Below, piece by piece: positions 47,204 to 57,930 of a stretch of DNA of 64,000 nt. Source of the stretch: Acanthococcus lagerstroemiae (taxonomy: Eukaryota > Arthropoda > Insecta > Hemiptera > Eriococcidae); contig CM063110.1 of assembly GCA_031841125.1 (NCBI GenBank), positions 58,193,946 to 58,257,945 on the forward strand, given 5' to 3'. The position numbers and the translations under genes were made by a program. The notes beneath the pieces are model-generated. The model had not been told where the DNA came from. It did not search any database and saw only the letters and a program-made list of their open reading frames with translations. How positions within the stretch are numbered: the stretch's first letter is position 1; every line of letters starts with the position of its first letter.

Positions 47204-47590
47204 AGAATTCCTTTACTCCGGGTGGTATTTTCCCTCTCAATCCACAAATAGTCGTGGATCGCCTTTCGAGTGTTCCTACAAATCCTTATCGTACACTAGA
47301 AGTTACTCCGCCGTGGTCCAATACAGTTGAACACTTCAAAGAGAAAATATGTCCTACTGATAAAGCAGCACCTCAATGGCGGACGGAACTGAAGACAACA
47401 CCGGGAAAAACGATCACTGCTGAACTGGATTCGTTGTCTGAAAATTCTGAATCTGATGGTGACAAATCGACGGCAGATTCAGAATTCGAAGCGACTGCAG
47501 ATTCGGAATCTGACGAGGCATTTGCAGAGAACCAGAAGTTGACGCTCCTGATAGATACCGGGCTGAAAGTTCTACCTCAAATAAAAATAC
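47204..47590 (+). pseudogene. pogo/Tigger-like transposase C-terminal relic
   Basis: The frame opens PFTPGGIFPLNPQIVVDRLS and continues into an acidic Ser/Asp/Glu-rich tail (DSLSENSESDGDKSTADSEF) before running into a SINE. GIFPLNPxxV is the characteristic segment just after the DDE domain in pogo/Tigger/jerky-type transposases. The catalytic domain itself is absent upstream, so only the last part remains. Confidence 0.55.
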
Positions 47591-47650
47591 GTGGCACTAC
47601 ATGGAATAAGGTGCCACTTCCTTTTTTTCTAATTTGCTCTCCACCAAAGT

Positions 47651-47840
47651 CCTGGAATCCGCCCTTTCGAGCATTACTTCAGAATCGTCGGAGAGGCTAT
47701 TAAGGCTTTCTTAGCCCTCTCCCCTTCTAGCCGAAAAACCGGCCTAGGTCGAAAATTCTGGCGAGTTGCTACGTGAGCTCGAACTCGGGACCTCCGGATT
47801 CTGAGACCAACGCGCTATCCACTCGGCCAACCAGACCTCT
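47651..47840 (-). repeat. tRNA-derived SINE, copy 2
   Basis: Same family as 38018-38206 and same orientation. Box A TTGGCCGAGTGGATAGCGCG and box B GAGTTCGAGCTC are retained. A short stretch ATAAGGTGCCACT occurs on both sides (near 47607-47619 and 47844-47856) and may be a target duplication or a local repeat. Confidence 0.85.
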
Positions 47841-47856
47841 GAATAAGGTGCCACTA

Positions 47857-49689
47857 ACTCGATGCTAGAGTTTGAGATACGGCAATTTTTGTGAATCAAG
47901 GTTAAAACTGTCAAAATCGGTATTTGTAACGACTTTGGTAGAATAAACCGTACTCTTTCGAATGGCGTTAGCCGTTTTCCTCTGTCCACCTTCGTTCGTC
48001 TATCAGAGACAAACATGTGAACCCCCCTCTTTTCTGTCTTGCCCCCACTCCACTCAGTTTTGTGAAGCTCTTTCATTTCGAAATAATTTTTTGAAAATGT
48101 CTCACTTTTTCGACGAAATTCTTTATAAAATTTCTGACAGAATGAGGCTTAGTGGCGCTCCCTAGCTTTATTCGTCGCCGAAATATGCCATTTTGAATTT
48201 GTAATTTTTTGTCATTTTAAACCTTTTTTTCGAACTGCATTTTCTCAAATCAGGTTTTTTTAAATCTCAACTTTGAACAGTGATATCTCGGCTGATTGTG
48301 GAGCTTGAGAACTCCGCAAGGTCCCATTTTGTCAGAAATTTCACCTAGTATATGCCGGTACTCATGACGCCATGTCGACAAAGTGGGACCTTATTCCCTG
48401 CACTACCACATATGTGCTCGTGCAATATGGAAGAGAACAGTACGAGTATGTAGGTAAAATATTGCGAACGAATGAGTCAAGCGCTGATCAGCCGCGTACG
48501 TTCACGTCTGAAATTTTTAGCCGTTTCAAATATGTATTTCCTATGAATGAGTAAAAGTACCCTTTTGTTTTCTTTTCTTTCATATCCGTAGATAATTTTC
48601 AAATTCTGAATAATTTTGTTCACTAATGTCAAAATTTTGTCTAATATGTTTCGAAAGTATTTTTCCAGGACTCTCGGGGTGAAGAGAGTCTCTGTAAAAG
48701 AACTGTGTTTCTATTCAGCCCCGTTTAGGAGGGAAAATATAAGTGGGTTTCATCCAAAGGCCATGGTGAAGTGGCTACATACTAATATAGATAAGCGATG
48801 AACTAACAGAAAAAGCCAAGCATATTTTAAGGAGAGCGAAACAATTATAACAGGAGGACATTGAAATTTCACATGGGTCCGAAAGGAAACGTCCTAGCCC
48901 ACTGTAAAAAATGGAGAAATGGAAGAGTTAAAGAACGTGGTGCAAGACATGCAAAATTCATCAATAGAAGATGAAGATTACCAAAAAGAGCGAGGAAAAA
49001 GGATACTAGCTAGACCAACGAAGCCCAGAAGATGACCAAAATAGGCGAAAAGGAAAAGTAGTGAAATTCAACAGTCAGCAGAAATCATATCGAACAGATT
49101 TCGAGAAATTTAGAGCTAAGCCTGCAATTAGGAAAGATTGTAAACCAAGAAAAACCGAACCACATCAAGTCCCTAGGACAGAAGGTAGCTACTGCCGGGA
49201 CAAACAGCTGACCTCGAAAAGCGGTTGTACAGCCAGCATTGAGATCGGCAAAGCGGGCCCTTTCCACAGAGACGTACGCCTATATTATACATACATCAAC
49301 TTCTTCGTCACTGTCCCAACCGGACTGTGACGGCTTTGGAAGCACTCCAGACAAGACACAAATATTATCTTGGAATGAGGTACAGTCATGTGAAGTTTTA
49401 TACAAAATTGAAAAATGAAGTAACTCACACGCACACGTCATTTTTGTTTTCGGAACTAAATTATCGTCCTGCGTTACTCTCGACGACCGATCTGAGTTTG
49501 CAAGCAATACAATCCGAAAACGTACATTTTCGGGTCGAATTACTTCTAAGATAATTCATCGAGGTTGCCCACTTTACACCTCCGTAGCTCAGGACAGATG
49601 GCAAATACATAGCAGGGTAAAACGTAGATACAATCATGGTTAGCTACGTGTAAGACTACCCGAAAAGCCAATAACACCAGAGCTATCTT
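47857..49689. other. Non-coding spacer with decayed frames
   Basis: A 16-bp inverted repeat lies at 48318-48333 and 48377-48392. Short plus-strand frames at 48372-48554 and 49061-49550 were not recognised and are broken by stops. Confidence 0.35.
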
Positions 49690-50223
49690 CATCCCATTGC
49701 CCTACACAGCATTTTATGTCTCTTCTGAAAAATAAATTCGCGCGCAAAAAGTGGCTAAATCGCACACGCCTAGTAATACGTGAATCGGATATTAATAAGC
49801 GGAAGAAATACCGAAAATGGGTACACGAATAATCCGAGAAGCTACAGCGCGCTTTCAACCCCCTCCCCCCACCCAACCTCGCACCCGCAGTAAAATAAAT
49901 ATACGTATATTTCGGGAAATCGTGATAAACGATGTACGGACGATAGAATACGTTTTCCGCTATTGCAGTACACGGTTCTACGGATCCGATAAATAAGTGA
50001 CGAAGACGAATCGCCTTCTCTATTGCAGTTTTTCGTCAGAATTTTCTCATTTTGAAATAGGACAAAACGCCGCCGCGCCGAAAGGGTAGTGACGTGACAC
50101 CAACGAAGGCGGAAGCCATGCAGTTTCGTTTGTTCTGCGCTACATACTGCTACGATTACTGCTACGGCGCAACTGGAGTGCAGAACTGCGGACTGGTACT
50201 CGGATACACCCTGCGAGTAGTCT
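49690..50223. repeat. Module segment C, copy 1
   Basis: Matches 55512-56035 nearly base for base from CCCATTGCCCTACACAGC to CTCGGATACACC.TGCG.GTAGTCT, with a few small indels. It is the first part of a ~2.8-kb module that is tandemly duplicated. The module continues at 53268 after a 3.0-kb insertion. CpG-rich and without a supported gene. Confidence 0.85.
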
Positions 50224-50301
50224 TCCCATAAAAAAATTGAAGTTTTCAGTGTTCTACGTATTTTGGAGACCGAGGAATCTAATGCTGGCCTTAGTTTTCC
50301 T

Positions 50302-50478
50302 GAAAACCTGCTACAACCCATCTAAAATGCAGTTTTAAAAACAAGTTTTGTTTCAAAACCTGCTAAGCGCCAAAAATTTTAGGTTACACAACCTGCTGTA
50401 TCCAAATTTTGCATGAAAACCTACTGAAGACTTACTAGCTTTGTACTGTACCTTATTGCTTCCGTGTGAAAACCTGCT
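50302..50478 (+). repeat. Left subterminal AAAACCTGCT repeats
   Basis: Five copies in one orientation: 50302-50312 (GAAAACCTGCT), 50354-50364 (CAAAACCTGCT), 50387-50397 (CACAACCTGCT), 50415-50425 (GAAAACCTACT) and 50468-50478 (GAAAACCTGCT). Spacing is 28-53 bp. Such clusters commonly serve as transposase-binding sites. Confidence 0.75.
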
Positions 50479-50692
50479 GAAGTATATTATTTCTATTGAA
50501 GTAGTGATGTTTTGATGTTCTTTGAAAAAAATGTTAATCCTGTTCGGATGGTACGAAGTGTACACCGCAGAAATTGATAATGGTATCAGTAATTTGTTGA
50601 CTCCATTCTGTATGTACTGACTATGGTGGTTTGCGATTTGCTCGTGTGTGAAAGTGAAAGTGCTGAGTTTTTTTTTATTAAAAAAATTAAGA

Positions 50693-52784
50693 ATGGGCGA
50701 CACCGAAGTCGACGAATATACATATTCCATCATACCAAAACTGGTCACTCCAAAGAATGCCAGAAAACGCATTGCCGATCCGTCACAATGGAAATATGCC
50801 TTGCAAAAGAAGGCGAAAAGAGAAGCTCGGAATAGAGGATGTGTCATTGGATGCTCTTATCAAATTGAAGATAATCATTTTTGCAAAGTGAGATCTATAG
50901 ATATGGCAACTATACATGATTTCCATAAACGATTCTGGTTACTGCAGAATAGCATTCAAGAACGTGAGTTCATTCAGCGGTGTATTACTCTGAACACTAT
51001 CCACCGGGTTCGTGTAGAAGAAGCACAGAGAGTTCGCCCATCACGAAATTACACTACAGAATACTCCATACAAACAGGTAAAGGTCGAATTCGCGTGTGT
51101 AAAGAGAGCTTCATTGCAATTCTGTCCGTTGGTCGTAGTAAGGTGGAACATGCAGCTCAGACATTAATGTTACCTCCACATGAAGTAAAAGAGAACAGAG
51201 GAGAACGAGCACCAGTGCTCACTGAAATGAAAGAGAAAATAATAGAGCATGTGCAAAGTTTTCGCGTCCGTGAAAGGCATTATGGTCGGAATCAAACGAT
51301 TACTCGTGTTTACCTTGCACCTGAATTGAACATAAAAAAGATGCATCCGTTATTTCTCGAACGTTATCCTGATTTTAGCCAGTGCAAATATAATTTCTAC
51401 TACAATGTATTTGTATCCAACTTCAATATTGGCTTTGGCTCTTTCAAATCTGACATCTGTTAAGACTGTGAGCGCTGGAAAAATATGCTGAAACTATCGG
51501 ACCAAGGTATGGAAGCAAATTTCAAGACAACGCGAAAAGAGATCTTGACCGAACGACTTCTTCACAGGCTACGATTCAAGCGGTTCTTTCAGGAATTGAA
51601 TTTATTGCCAGAAGGAACAATAACAGTCAATTTCGATTTAATGGCCGTCCAACCGCTGCCGAAGACACCCATTTCGGAAGCGTACAGTAGGCAGTTATCG
51701 TACTACAACATGGGAATTATAATACACACACCGACTCACGCATTAACAAAGGAGACTATGTACTTTTATAGGTAAGGTACCTGCTATTTTTGTACAGTTG
51801 CACTGAACCCAAACCCTGGAATCCGTGTGATACCCATTGCTAGTATCTGAAAACTTGGTACCTAATACATTATCATTTGACCAATGACACTGATAGTCGT
51901 CTTATTTTTGTTCTGTCTTTAGATGACTGGAAACGGAATTTGGACGGGGCTCTAATGAAGTAATGTCATGCCTCCACCACTTTTTGAATACAACTGTTAA
52001 ACCTACTCTTTGCAATGGGAACATTAAGACCATTCGTTTTTTCTGTGATTCATGCACAGGGCAGAATAAGAACTATGCCGCTGTTGTCGTCCTCATGAAT
52101 TTCTGTTTCCCGAATCATGTGAATTTTGAGTGGTATTTCCCGATACGAGGCCACAATTACATGCCCGCGGATCGTGCTTTCAGCCAAGTCGAACGTGAGA
52201 TGAAAACTCATGATACAATAATACTTCCTGACGAATACGATCAATTCATTAGCAACAAGGGAAATTTGTTTCGCCTTGGAAGTAATGGTATTCCAGTTTA
52301 AGACTTTAAGGCCATGGCTAATCAAGTATTGAAAGTGAGTATCTGTAATGTAACATAGCAGCTCTGTAGTATTTGTACGATTTTGTACAGCGTTGTGTAA
52401 TTTTTTCTTCATGTCATTTCCTTGTAGATGGACAAAGGATTCCTGATTACGGAGCAGAAGGTGCTTCGGTACAACAGCGATGATCCATTCACCATTTTTG
52501 CTCGGAGTACATACTCTTCAGCATCTGAAGTCTCAGCAGTTATGTTTAAGAAGAAGTACGTCTCGTCGCCCACAAAGACAAAAAGTCTGAAGGCATTATA
52601 CCCTAAGCCTCCAGTTGTTCGAACTCGAAACCGAGCTTCAGCTTGTAAGATTAAGGACGTCCAAAACTAATTAGGAAAACTCGGCTTTTCGCATCTTCCG
52701 TTTTATACTAGTCTACAGCCTCCTGCAGCGTTTACTACAGATGATGATGCAGACGTTGATATTACGAACGAAGATTTATTTTAA
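50693..52784 (+). pseudogene. DUF7869-like gene, three exons, four in-frame stops
   Basis: Exons 50693-51771, 51923-52334 and 52428-52784, with GTAAGG/TTTAG and GTGAGT/TTGTAG borders that keep one frame throughout (about 615 codons). N-terminal part: Lys/Arg-rich, with a Cys cluster near residue 50. Middle: NFNIGFGSFKSDIC.DCERW, a Cys-pair motif. Core: ITVNFDLMAVQPLP (Asp near 315), FFCDSCTGQNKN (Asp near 402) and RGHNYMPADRAFSQVERE (Asp near 443). CTGQNKN and GHxYxPADRxF are hallmarks of the family I know as DUF7869; the Pfam label is from memory. The spaced Asp residues would fit an RNase-H-like nuclease, which is inference. Stops: TAA 51461, TGA 51924, TAA near 52300, TAA 52668. AATAAA at 52873. 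Confidence 0.75.
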
Positions 52785-53022
52785 ATTACATTCACCTTTT
52801 TAGACCAAGTTTTCATTTTTCCCGCATTGTATTAATTTGAATTTCAGAATATTCTTCTTTTTATTGAAATCAAATAAAGAGTAGTTAAGTTGTTATTCTT
52901 TTCTTGTAACTCTCAAGGATCTTCAACATTACTTAATTATTTACGTTGATGCAAAAGTTTTCGTACCTCATGCCGTTCAGTATCATAGCACACAGCCGAA
53001 GAATTGAACTGGTGTTTTGTTT

Positions 53023-53254
53023 CAAAACCTGCTCAGTGCACGCTAGTTTTGCTTCAAAACCTACTATCGCATTTTTAAAACGTAAAAATTTAATACTTCC
53101 CGCCAACGACAGAGGCTGAATTCTCGTTTACTGACAGCAGTGTTTCCAACCTACGCATCACAAAACAAATTTCCCAAATTCGGTAATCGTAATAGTGCAG
53201 TGTAGTTTTTCGTGTTTTTCTCGTAACAGCTATTCTTGGATTTAGCAGGTTTTC
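53023..53254. repeat. Right subterminal AAAACCTGCT repeats
   Basis: Two direct copies (CAAAACCTGCT 53023-53033, CAAAACCTACT 53055-53065) and one inverted copy close to the right edge (AGCAGGTTTTC 53244-53254). The inverted copy mirrors the outermost left one (50302), making the two edges of the insertion weakly symmetrical. Confidence 0.7.
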
Positions 53255-53267
53255 AAACTCAGCGCAT

Positions 53268-54297
53268 CATTTTGTTGGAGCAGAAAACGAGCACAAGTTT
53301 TTGGAAGACGACTGATGATGTCAATGATTTTGGGTCAACAGAATAATCAAGCGGCATTTAATATCACTTCATGCACCGCACTGCCAACTCGTGGTCGGGG
53401 AGGTGCAATAAGGGCTGACGCCTTGACCCTGTCGTAAAAAGAAACTATTTCTTCTTGATACGGATTAAAACTTATCCGAAATGTAGTACAATAAAGTAGA
53501 ATCAAAAAGGTTGTTTCTCCTTTATGCTGTACTTTATAAAACGATTGTGGAACGTAGTGAGAATTATTTTACTATCGAAAATATTGATACTGGTGAACAG
53601 TCTCAGCAGAATACTAAAAATTTACGTTTGCATAAGCGAATAAATGATACCACTATTAAGAGCACTGGAAAACTCGATTCGACCAAAAAATCAAATTTTT
53701 TTTTTTGTATTTTCTGGTTGCCTAACCAATCTTCTTTCAGATCACATAGTATAAATTACCATAATTGATTCTTAGATATTTCAGTTCACAATTATTTGAT
53801 CAAAGACAGTACGCAAATTAGCGTAAAAAGTTCAGCTAGCGTTTGAATCGTGGAGTGTGTTGAGTCAGGAACTTGAACAAATCATCATCGATTAAATTTG
53901 TTTCAGTGTATCCACAGTTATTACCACTTGAAAATCGTGATTGTACCAGCTGACCGTAAAGAGATGCACCAAAAATTACTGTTGAGACTTCACGGCGAGG
54001 CTGGCAGGTTAGTAGTACGTCGAAATAAACATCCACCATTCCTTCTTGTCCAGTGCGAAATTCTTGTGATACAAAAATAAAAAATGTCTGAAACATGCTA
54101 TACCCCAGGTAAAATAATCTCGTGTAAGCAGATGAGTGTTTTCTTCCTTTCTCATCTTCAGGATTCATTTGATTTGTGTGAGGTGGCGCTGGATGCGCCG
54201 AGCGCTCAGACTTTGTAGTCCATTGCACTGTTCCTCAAGTTGCTGTTAAGGATCAGCTCAGTGGCCTCACTTTTATAGCCAAAGTGAGAATTTCACT
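53268..54297 (+). repeat. Module segment A, copy 1
   Basis: Matches 56048-57112. It contains a broken version of the 177-nt candidate exon (from 53487; a deletion of about 31 bp near 53648 removes its 3' end and donor) and an intact 101-nt candidate exon at 53907-54007 (TTTCAG before, GTTAGT after). It leads directly into the first mini-exon array. Confidence 0.85.
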
Positions 54298-55512
54298 ACA
54301 GTTTAATGATGACCAATATGAAGCTACTTATAGGTGGTAATTGTTTTTTTTTTGTTTTTTTTTCCACCAATGCGAACCTGACCAACCTAAAAAATTACGC
54401 CGACGAACGAACAAAAGAAAAATCAGTCGAAAGATTGGTCTTCACCATATACGTCTTCATTTTTGTTCAAATTTCAGACAGTTTAATGATGACCAATATG
54501 AAGCTACTTATAGGTAATTGTTTTTTTTTTGGTGTTTTTTTCCACCAATGCGAACCTGGCCAACCTAAAAAATTACGCCGACGAACGAACAAAAGAAAAA
54601 TCAGTCGGAAGACTGGTCTTCACCATATACGTCTTCATTTTTGTTCAAATTTCAGACAGTTTAATGATGACCAATATAAAGCTACTTATAGGTAATTGTT
54701 TTATTTTATTTTTTATTTTTTCACCAGTGCGAACCTGACCAACCTAAAAAATTACGCCGACGAACGAACAAAAGAAAAATCAGTCGGAAGACTGGTCTTC
54801 ACCATATACGTCTTCAATTTTGTCCAAATTTCAGACAGTTTAATGATGACCAATATGAAGCTACTTATAAGTAATTGTTTTATTATTATTTTTTTTTTCT
54901 TCCAATGCGAACCTGACCAACCTAAAAATTACGCCGACGAACGAACAAAAGAAAAATCAGTCGGAAGACTGGTCTTCACCATATACGTCTTCATTTTTGT
55001 TCAAATTTCAGACAGTTCAATGATGACCAATATGAAGCTACTTATAGGTAATTGTTTTATTTTTGTGTTTTTTTTCACCAATGCGAACCTGACCAACCTA
55101 AAAAATTACGCCGACGAACGAACAAAAGAAAAATCAGTCGGAAGACTGGTCTTCACCATATACGTCTTCATTTTTGTTCAAATTTCAGACAGTTTAATGA
55201 TGACCAATATGAAGCTACTTATAAGTAATTGTTTTATTATTATTTTTTTTTTCTTCCAATGCGAACCTGACCAACCTAAAAAATTACGCCGACGAACGAA
55301 CAAAAGAAAAATCAGTCGGAAGACTGGTCTTCACCATATACGTCTTCATTTTTGTTCAAATTTCAGACAGTTTAATGATGACCAATATGAAGCTACTTAT
55401 AGGTAATTGTTTTATTTTTGTTTTTTTTTCCACCAATGCGAACCTGACCAACCTAAAAAATTACGCCGACGAACGAACAAAAGAAAAATCAGTCGGAAGA
55501 CTGGTCTTCACC
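54298..55512 (+). repeat. Mini-exon tandem array 1, about 6.8 units
   Basis: Seven starts at periods 180, 178, 179, 177, 177 and 178 bp. Each unit has a T-rich run, ATGCGAACCTGACCAACC, TTACGCCGACGAACGAAC, CACCATATACGTCTTCA, a TTTCAG acceptor (absent before the first), a 36-nt segment and a GT donor. The 36-nt segments start at 54298, 54478, 54656, 54835, 55012, 55189 and 55367. Period changes come from the T-rich run. The array ends abruptly inside a unit where segment C copy 2 begins. Confidence 0.9.
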
Positions 55513-56035
55513 CCATTGCCCTACACAGCATTTTATGTCTCTTCTGAAAAATAAATTCGCGCGCAAAAAGTGGCTAAATCGCACACGCCTAGTAATACGT
55601 GAATCGGATATTAATAAGCGGAAGAAATACCGAAAATGGGTACACGAATAATCCGAGAAGCTACAGCGCGCTTTCAACCCCCTCCCCCCACCCAACCTCG
55701 CACCCGCAGTAAAATAAATATACGTATATTTCGGGAAATCGTGATAAACGATGTACGGACGATAGAATACGTTTTCCGCTATTGCAGTACACGGTTCTAC
55801 GGATCCGATAAATAAGTGACGAAGACGAATCGCCTTCTCTATTGCAGTTTTTCGTCAGAATTTTCTCATTTTGAAATAGGACAAAACGCCGCGCCGAAAG
55901 GGTAGGACGTGACACCACGAAGGCGGAAGCCATGCTGGTGTTTCGCTACATACTGCTACGATTACTAGCACGGCCAACTGGAGTGCAGAACTGCGGACTG
56001 GTACTCGGATACACCTGCGGTAGTCTACGCCGATA
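55513..56035. repeat. Module segment C, copy 2
   Basis: Second copy of 49690-50223. It continues without the 3.0-kb insertion into segment A copy 2, so it supplies the empty-site comparison for that insertion. Confidence 0.85.
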
Positions 56036-56047
56036 ACGTCTCATTAA

Positions 56048-57112
56048 ATTTTGTTGGAGCAGAAAACGAGCACAAGTTTTTGGAAGACGACTGATGATGT
56101 CAATGATTTTGGGTCAACAGAATAATCAAGTGGCATTTAATATCACTTCATGCACCGCACTGCCAACTCGTGGTCGGGGAGGTGCAATAAGGGCTGACGC
56201 CTTGACCCTGTCGTAAAAAGAAACTATTTCTTCTTGACACGGATTAGAACTTATCCGAAATGTAGTACAATAAAGTAGAATCAAAAAGGTTGTTTCTCCT
56301 TTATGCTGTACTTTATAAAACGATTGTGGAACGTAGTGAGAATTATTTTACTATCGAAAATATTGATACTGGTGAACAGTCTCAGCAGAATACTAAAAAT
56401 TTACGTTTGCATAAGCGAATAAATGATTTAGTTACACACCTAGTAAGCCTCGATACAAACCACTATTATTAAGAGCACTGGAAAACTCGATTCGACCAAA
56501 AAATCAAAATTTTTTTTTGTATTTTCTGGTTGCCTAACCAATCTTCTTTCAGATCACATAGTATAAATTACCATAATAATTGATTCTTAGATATTTCAGT
56601 TCACAATTATTTGATCAAAGACAGTACGCAAATTAGCGTAAAAAGTTCAGCTAGCGTTTGAATGGTGGAGTGTGTTGAGTCAGGAACTTCAACAAATCAT
56701 CATCGATTAAATTTGTTTCAGTGTATCCACAGTTATTACCACTTGAAAATCGTGATTGTACCAGCTGACCGTAAAGAGATGCACCAAAAATTACTGTTGA
56801 GACTTCACGACGAGGCTGGCAGGTTAGTAGTACGTCGAAATAAACATCCACCATTCCTTCTTGTCCAGTGCGAAATTCTTGTGATACAAAAATAAAAAAT
56901 GTCTGAAACACGCTATACCCCGTGTAAAATAATCTCGTGTAAGCAGATGAGTGTTTTCTTCCTTTCTCATCTTCAGGCTTCATTTGATTTGTGTGAGGTG
57001 GCGCTGGATGCGCCGAGCGCTCAGACTTTGCAGTCCATTGCACTGTTCCTCAAGTTGCTGTTAAGGATCAGCTCAGTGGCCTCACTTTTATAGCCAAAGT
57101 GAGAATTTCACT
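56048..57112 (+). repeat. Module segment A, copy 2
   Basis: Intact version of segment A. It holds a 177-nt open exon at 56266-56442 (after AAATGTAG, before GTAAGC) and a 101-nt open exon at 56722-56822 (after TTTCAG, before GTTAGT), described separately. Confidence 0.85.
56266..56822 (+). CDS. Two candidate exons upstream of mini-exon array 2
   Basis: Exon 56266-56442 (177 nt, 59 codons) is open in phase 0 at both ends and encodes a mixed-charge segment including LLYAVLYKTIVERSENYF and IENIDTGEQSQQ. Exon 56722-56822 (101 nt) starts in phase 0, encodes CIHSYYHLKIVIVPADRKEM and LLLRLHGEAG, and ends two bases into a codon. The following 36-nt mini-exons start with the one base needed to complete it. 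All borders are GT/AG. No initiator ATG or last exon could be placed, and the protein is not recognised. It may be a host gene fragment captured in the module, or chance. Confidence 0.4.
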
Positions 57113-57930
57113 ACAGTTTAATGATGACCAATATGAAGCTACTTATAGGTAATTGTTTTTTTTTTTGTTGTTTTTTTTTTCCACCAATGCGAACCTGACC
57201 AACCTAAAAAATTACGCCGACGAACGAACAAAAGAAAAATCAGTCGGAAGACTGGTCATCACCATATACGTCTTCATTTTTGTTCAAATTTCAGACAGTT
57301 TAATGATGACAAATATGAAGCTACTTATAGGTAATTGTTTTATTTTTTATTTTTTTCCCCCACCAATGCGAACCTGACCAACCTAAAAAATTACACCGAC
57401 GAACGAACAAAAGAAAAATCAGTCGGAAGACTGGTCTTCACCATATACGTCTTCATTTTTGTTCAAATTTCAGACAGTTCAATGATGACCAATATGAAGC
57501 TACTTATAGGTAGTTGTTTTTTTTTTGTGTTTTTTTTCACCAATGCGAACCTGATCAACCTAAAAAATTACGCCGACAAACGAACAAAAGAAAAATCAGT
57601 CGGAAGACTGGTCATCACCATATACGTCTTCATTTTTGTTCAAATTTCAGACAGTTTAATGATGACCAATATGAAGCTACTTATAGGTAATTGTTTTTTT
57701 TTTTTTTTTTTTCCACCAATGCGAACCTGACCAACCTAAAAAATTACGCCGACGAACGAACAAAAGAAAAATCAGTCGGAAGACTGGTCTTCACCATATA
57801 CGTCTTCATTTTTGTTCAAATTTCAGACAGTTTAATGATGACCAATATGAAGTTACTTATAGGTAATTGTTTTCTTTTTTTTCCCCCCACCAATGCGAAC
57901 CTGACCAACCTAAAAAATTACGCCGACGAA
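57113..57930 (+). repeat. Mini-exon tandem array 2, about 4.6 units
   Basis: The same unit as array 1, with periods 182, 179, 177 and 176. 36-nt segments start at 57113, 57295, 57474, 57651 and 57827, each followed by GTAATTG or GTAGTTG. Substitutions among copies are few: Phe TTT/TTC is silent, while Gln/Lys and Ala/Val are replacements. The array passes into the module 3' flank. Confidence 0.9.

Larger units (their letters stand above)
50224..53265 (+). mobile_element. ~3.0-kb insertion carrying a DUF7869-like gene
   Basis: The second copy of the surrounding module (55512-57112) runs from GTAGTCT to TTTTGTTGGAGCAG with only about 20 bp between, whereas here about 3.04 kb intervenes. The insertion holds one spliced gene (50693-52784) and short repeats of the type (G/C)AAAACCTRCT near both ends. 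No long terminal inverted repeats and no clean target duplication are visible, so the boundaries are accurate to perhaps 20-40 bp. It does not fit a superfamily I can name. Confidence 0.75.

Noticed and set aside
53836..54228. 130-codon antisense frame (also 56651-57043 and 934-1149)
   Set aside because: Conserved among copies only because the whole DNA segment is repeated. The plus strand has splice sites and in-phase exons that account for it better, although an antisense product cannot be wholly excluded.
54696..55406. 236-codon plus-strand open frame through mini-exon array 1
   Set aside because: It is open only because the ~178-bp unit lacks stops in some frames. Varying period lengths make it switch frames between units, and the text (poly-Phe from T-runs, TNANLTNLKNYADERT) is repeat sequence. 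The splice-site interpretation explains the conservation better.
54298..57930. CRISPR-like or centromeric satellite array
   Set aside because: Units are homogeneous along their whole length, with no unique spacers. The arrays have only five to seven units and a eukaryotic context.
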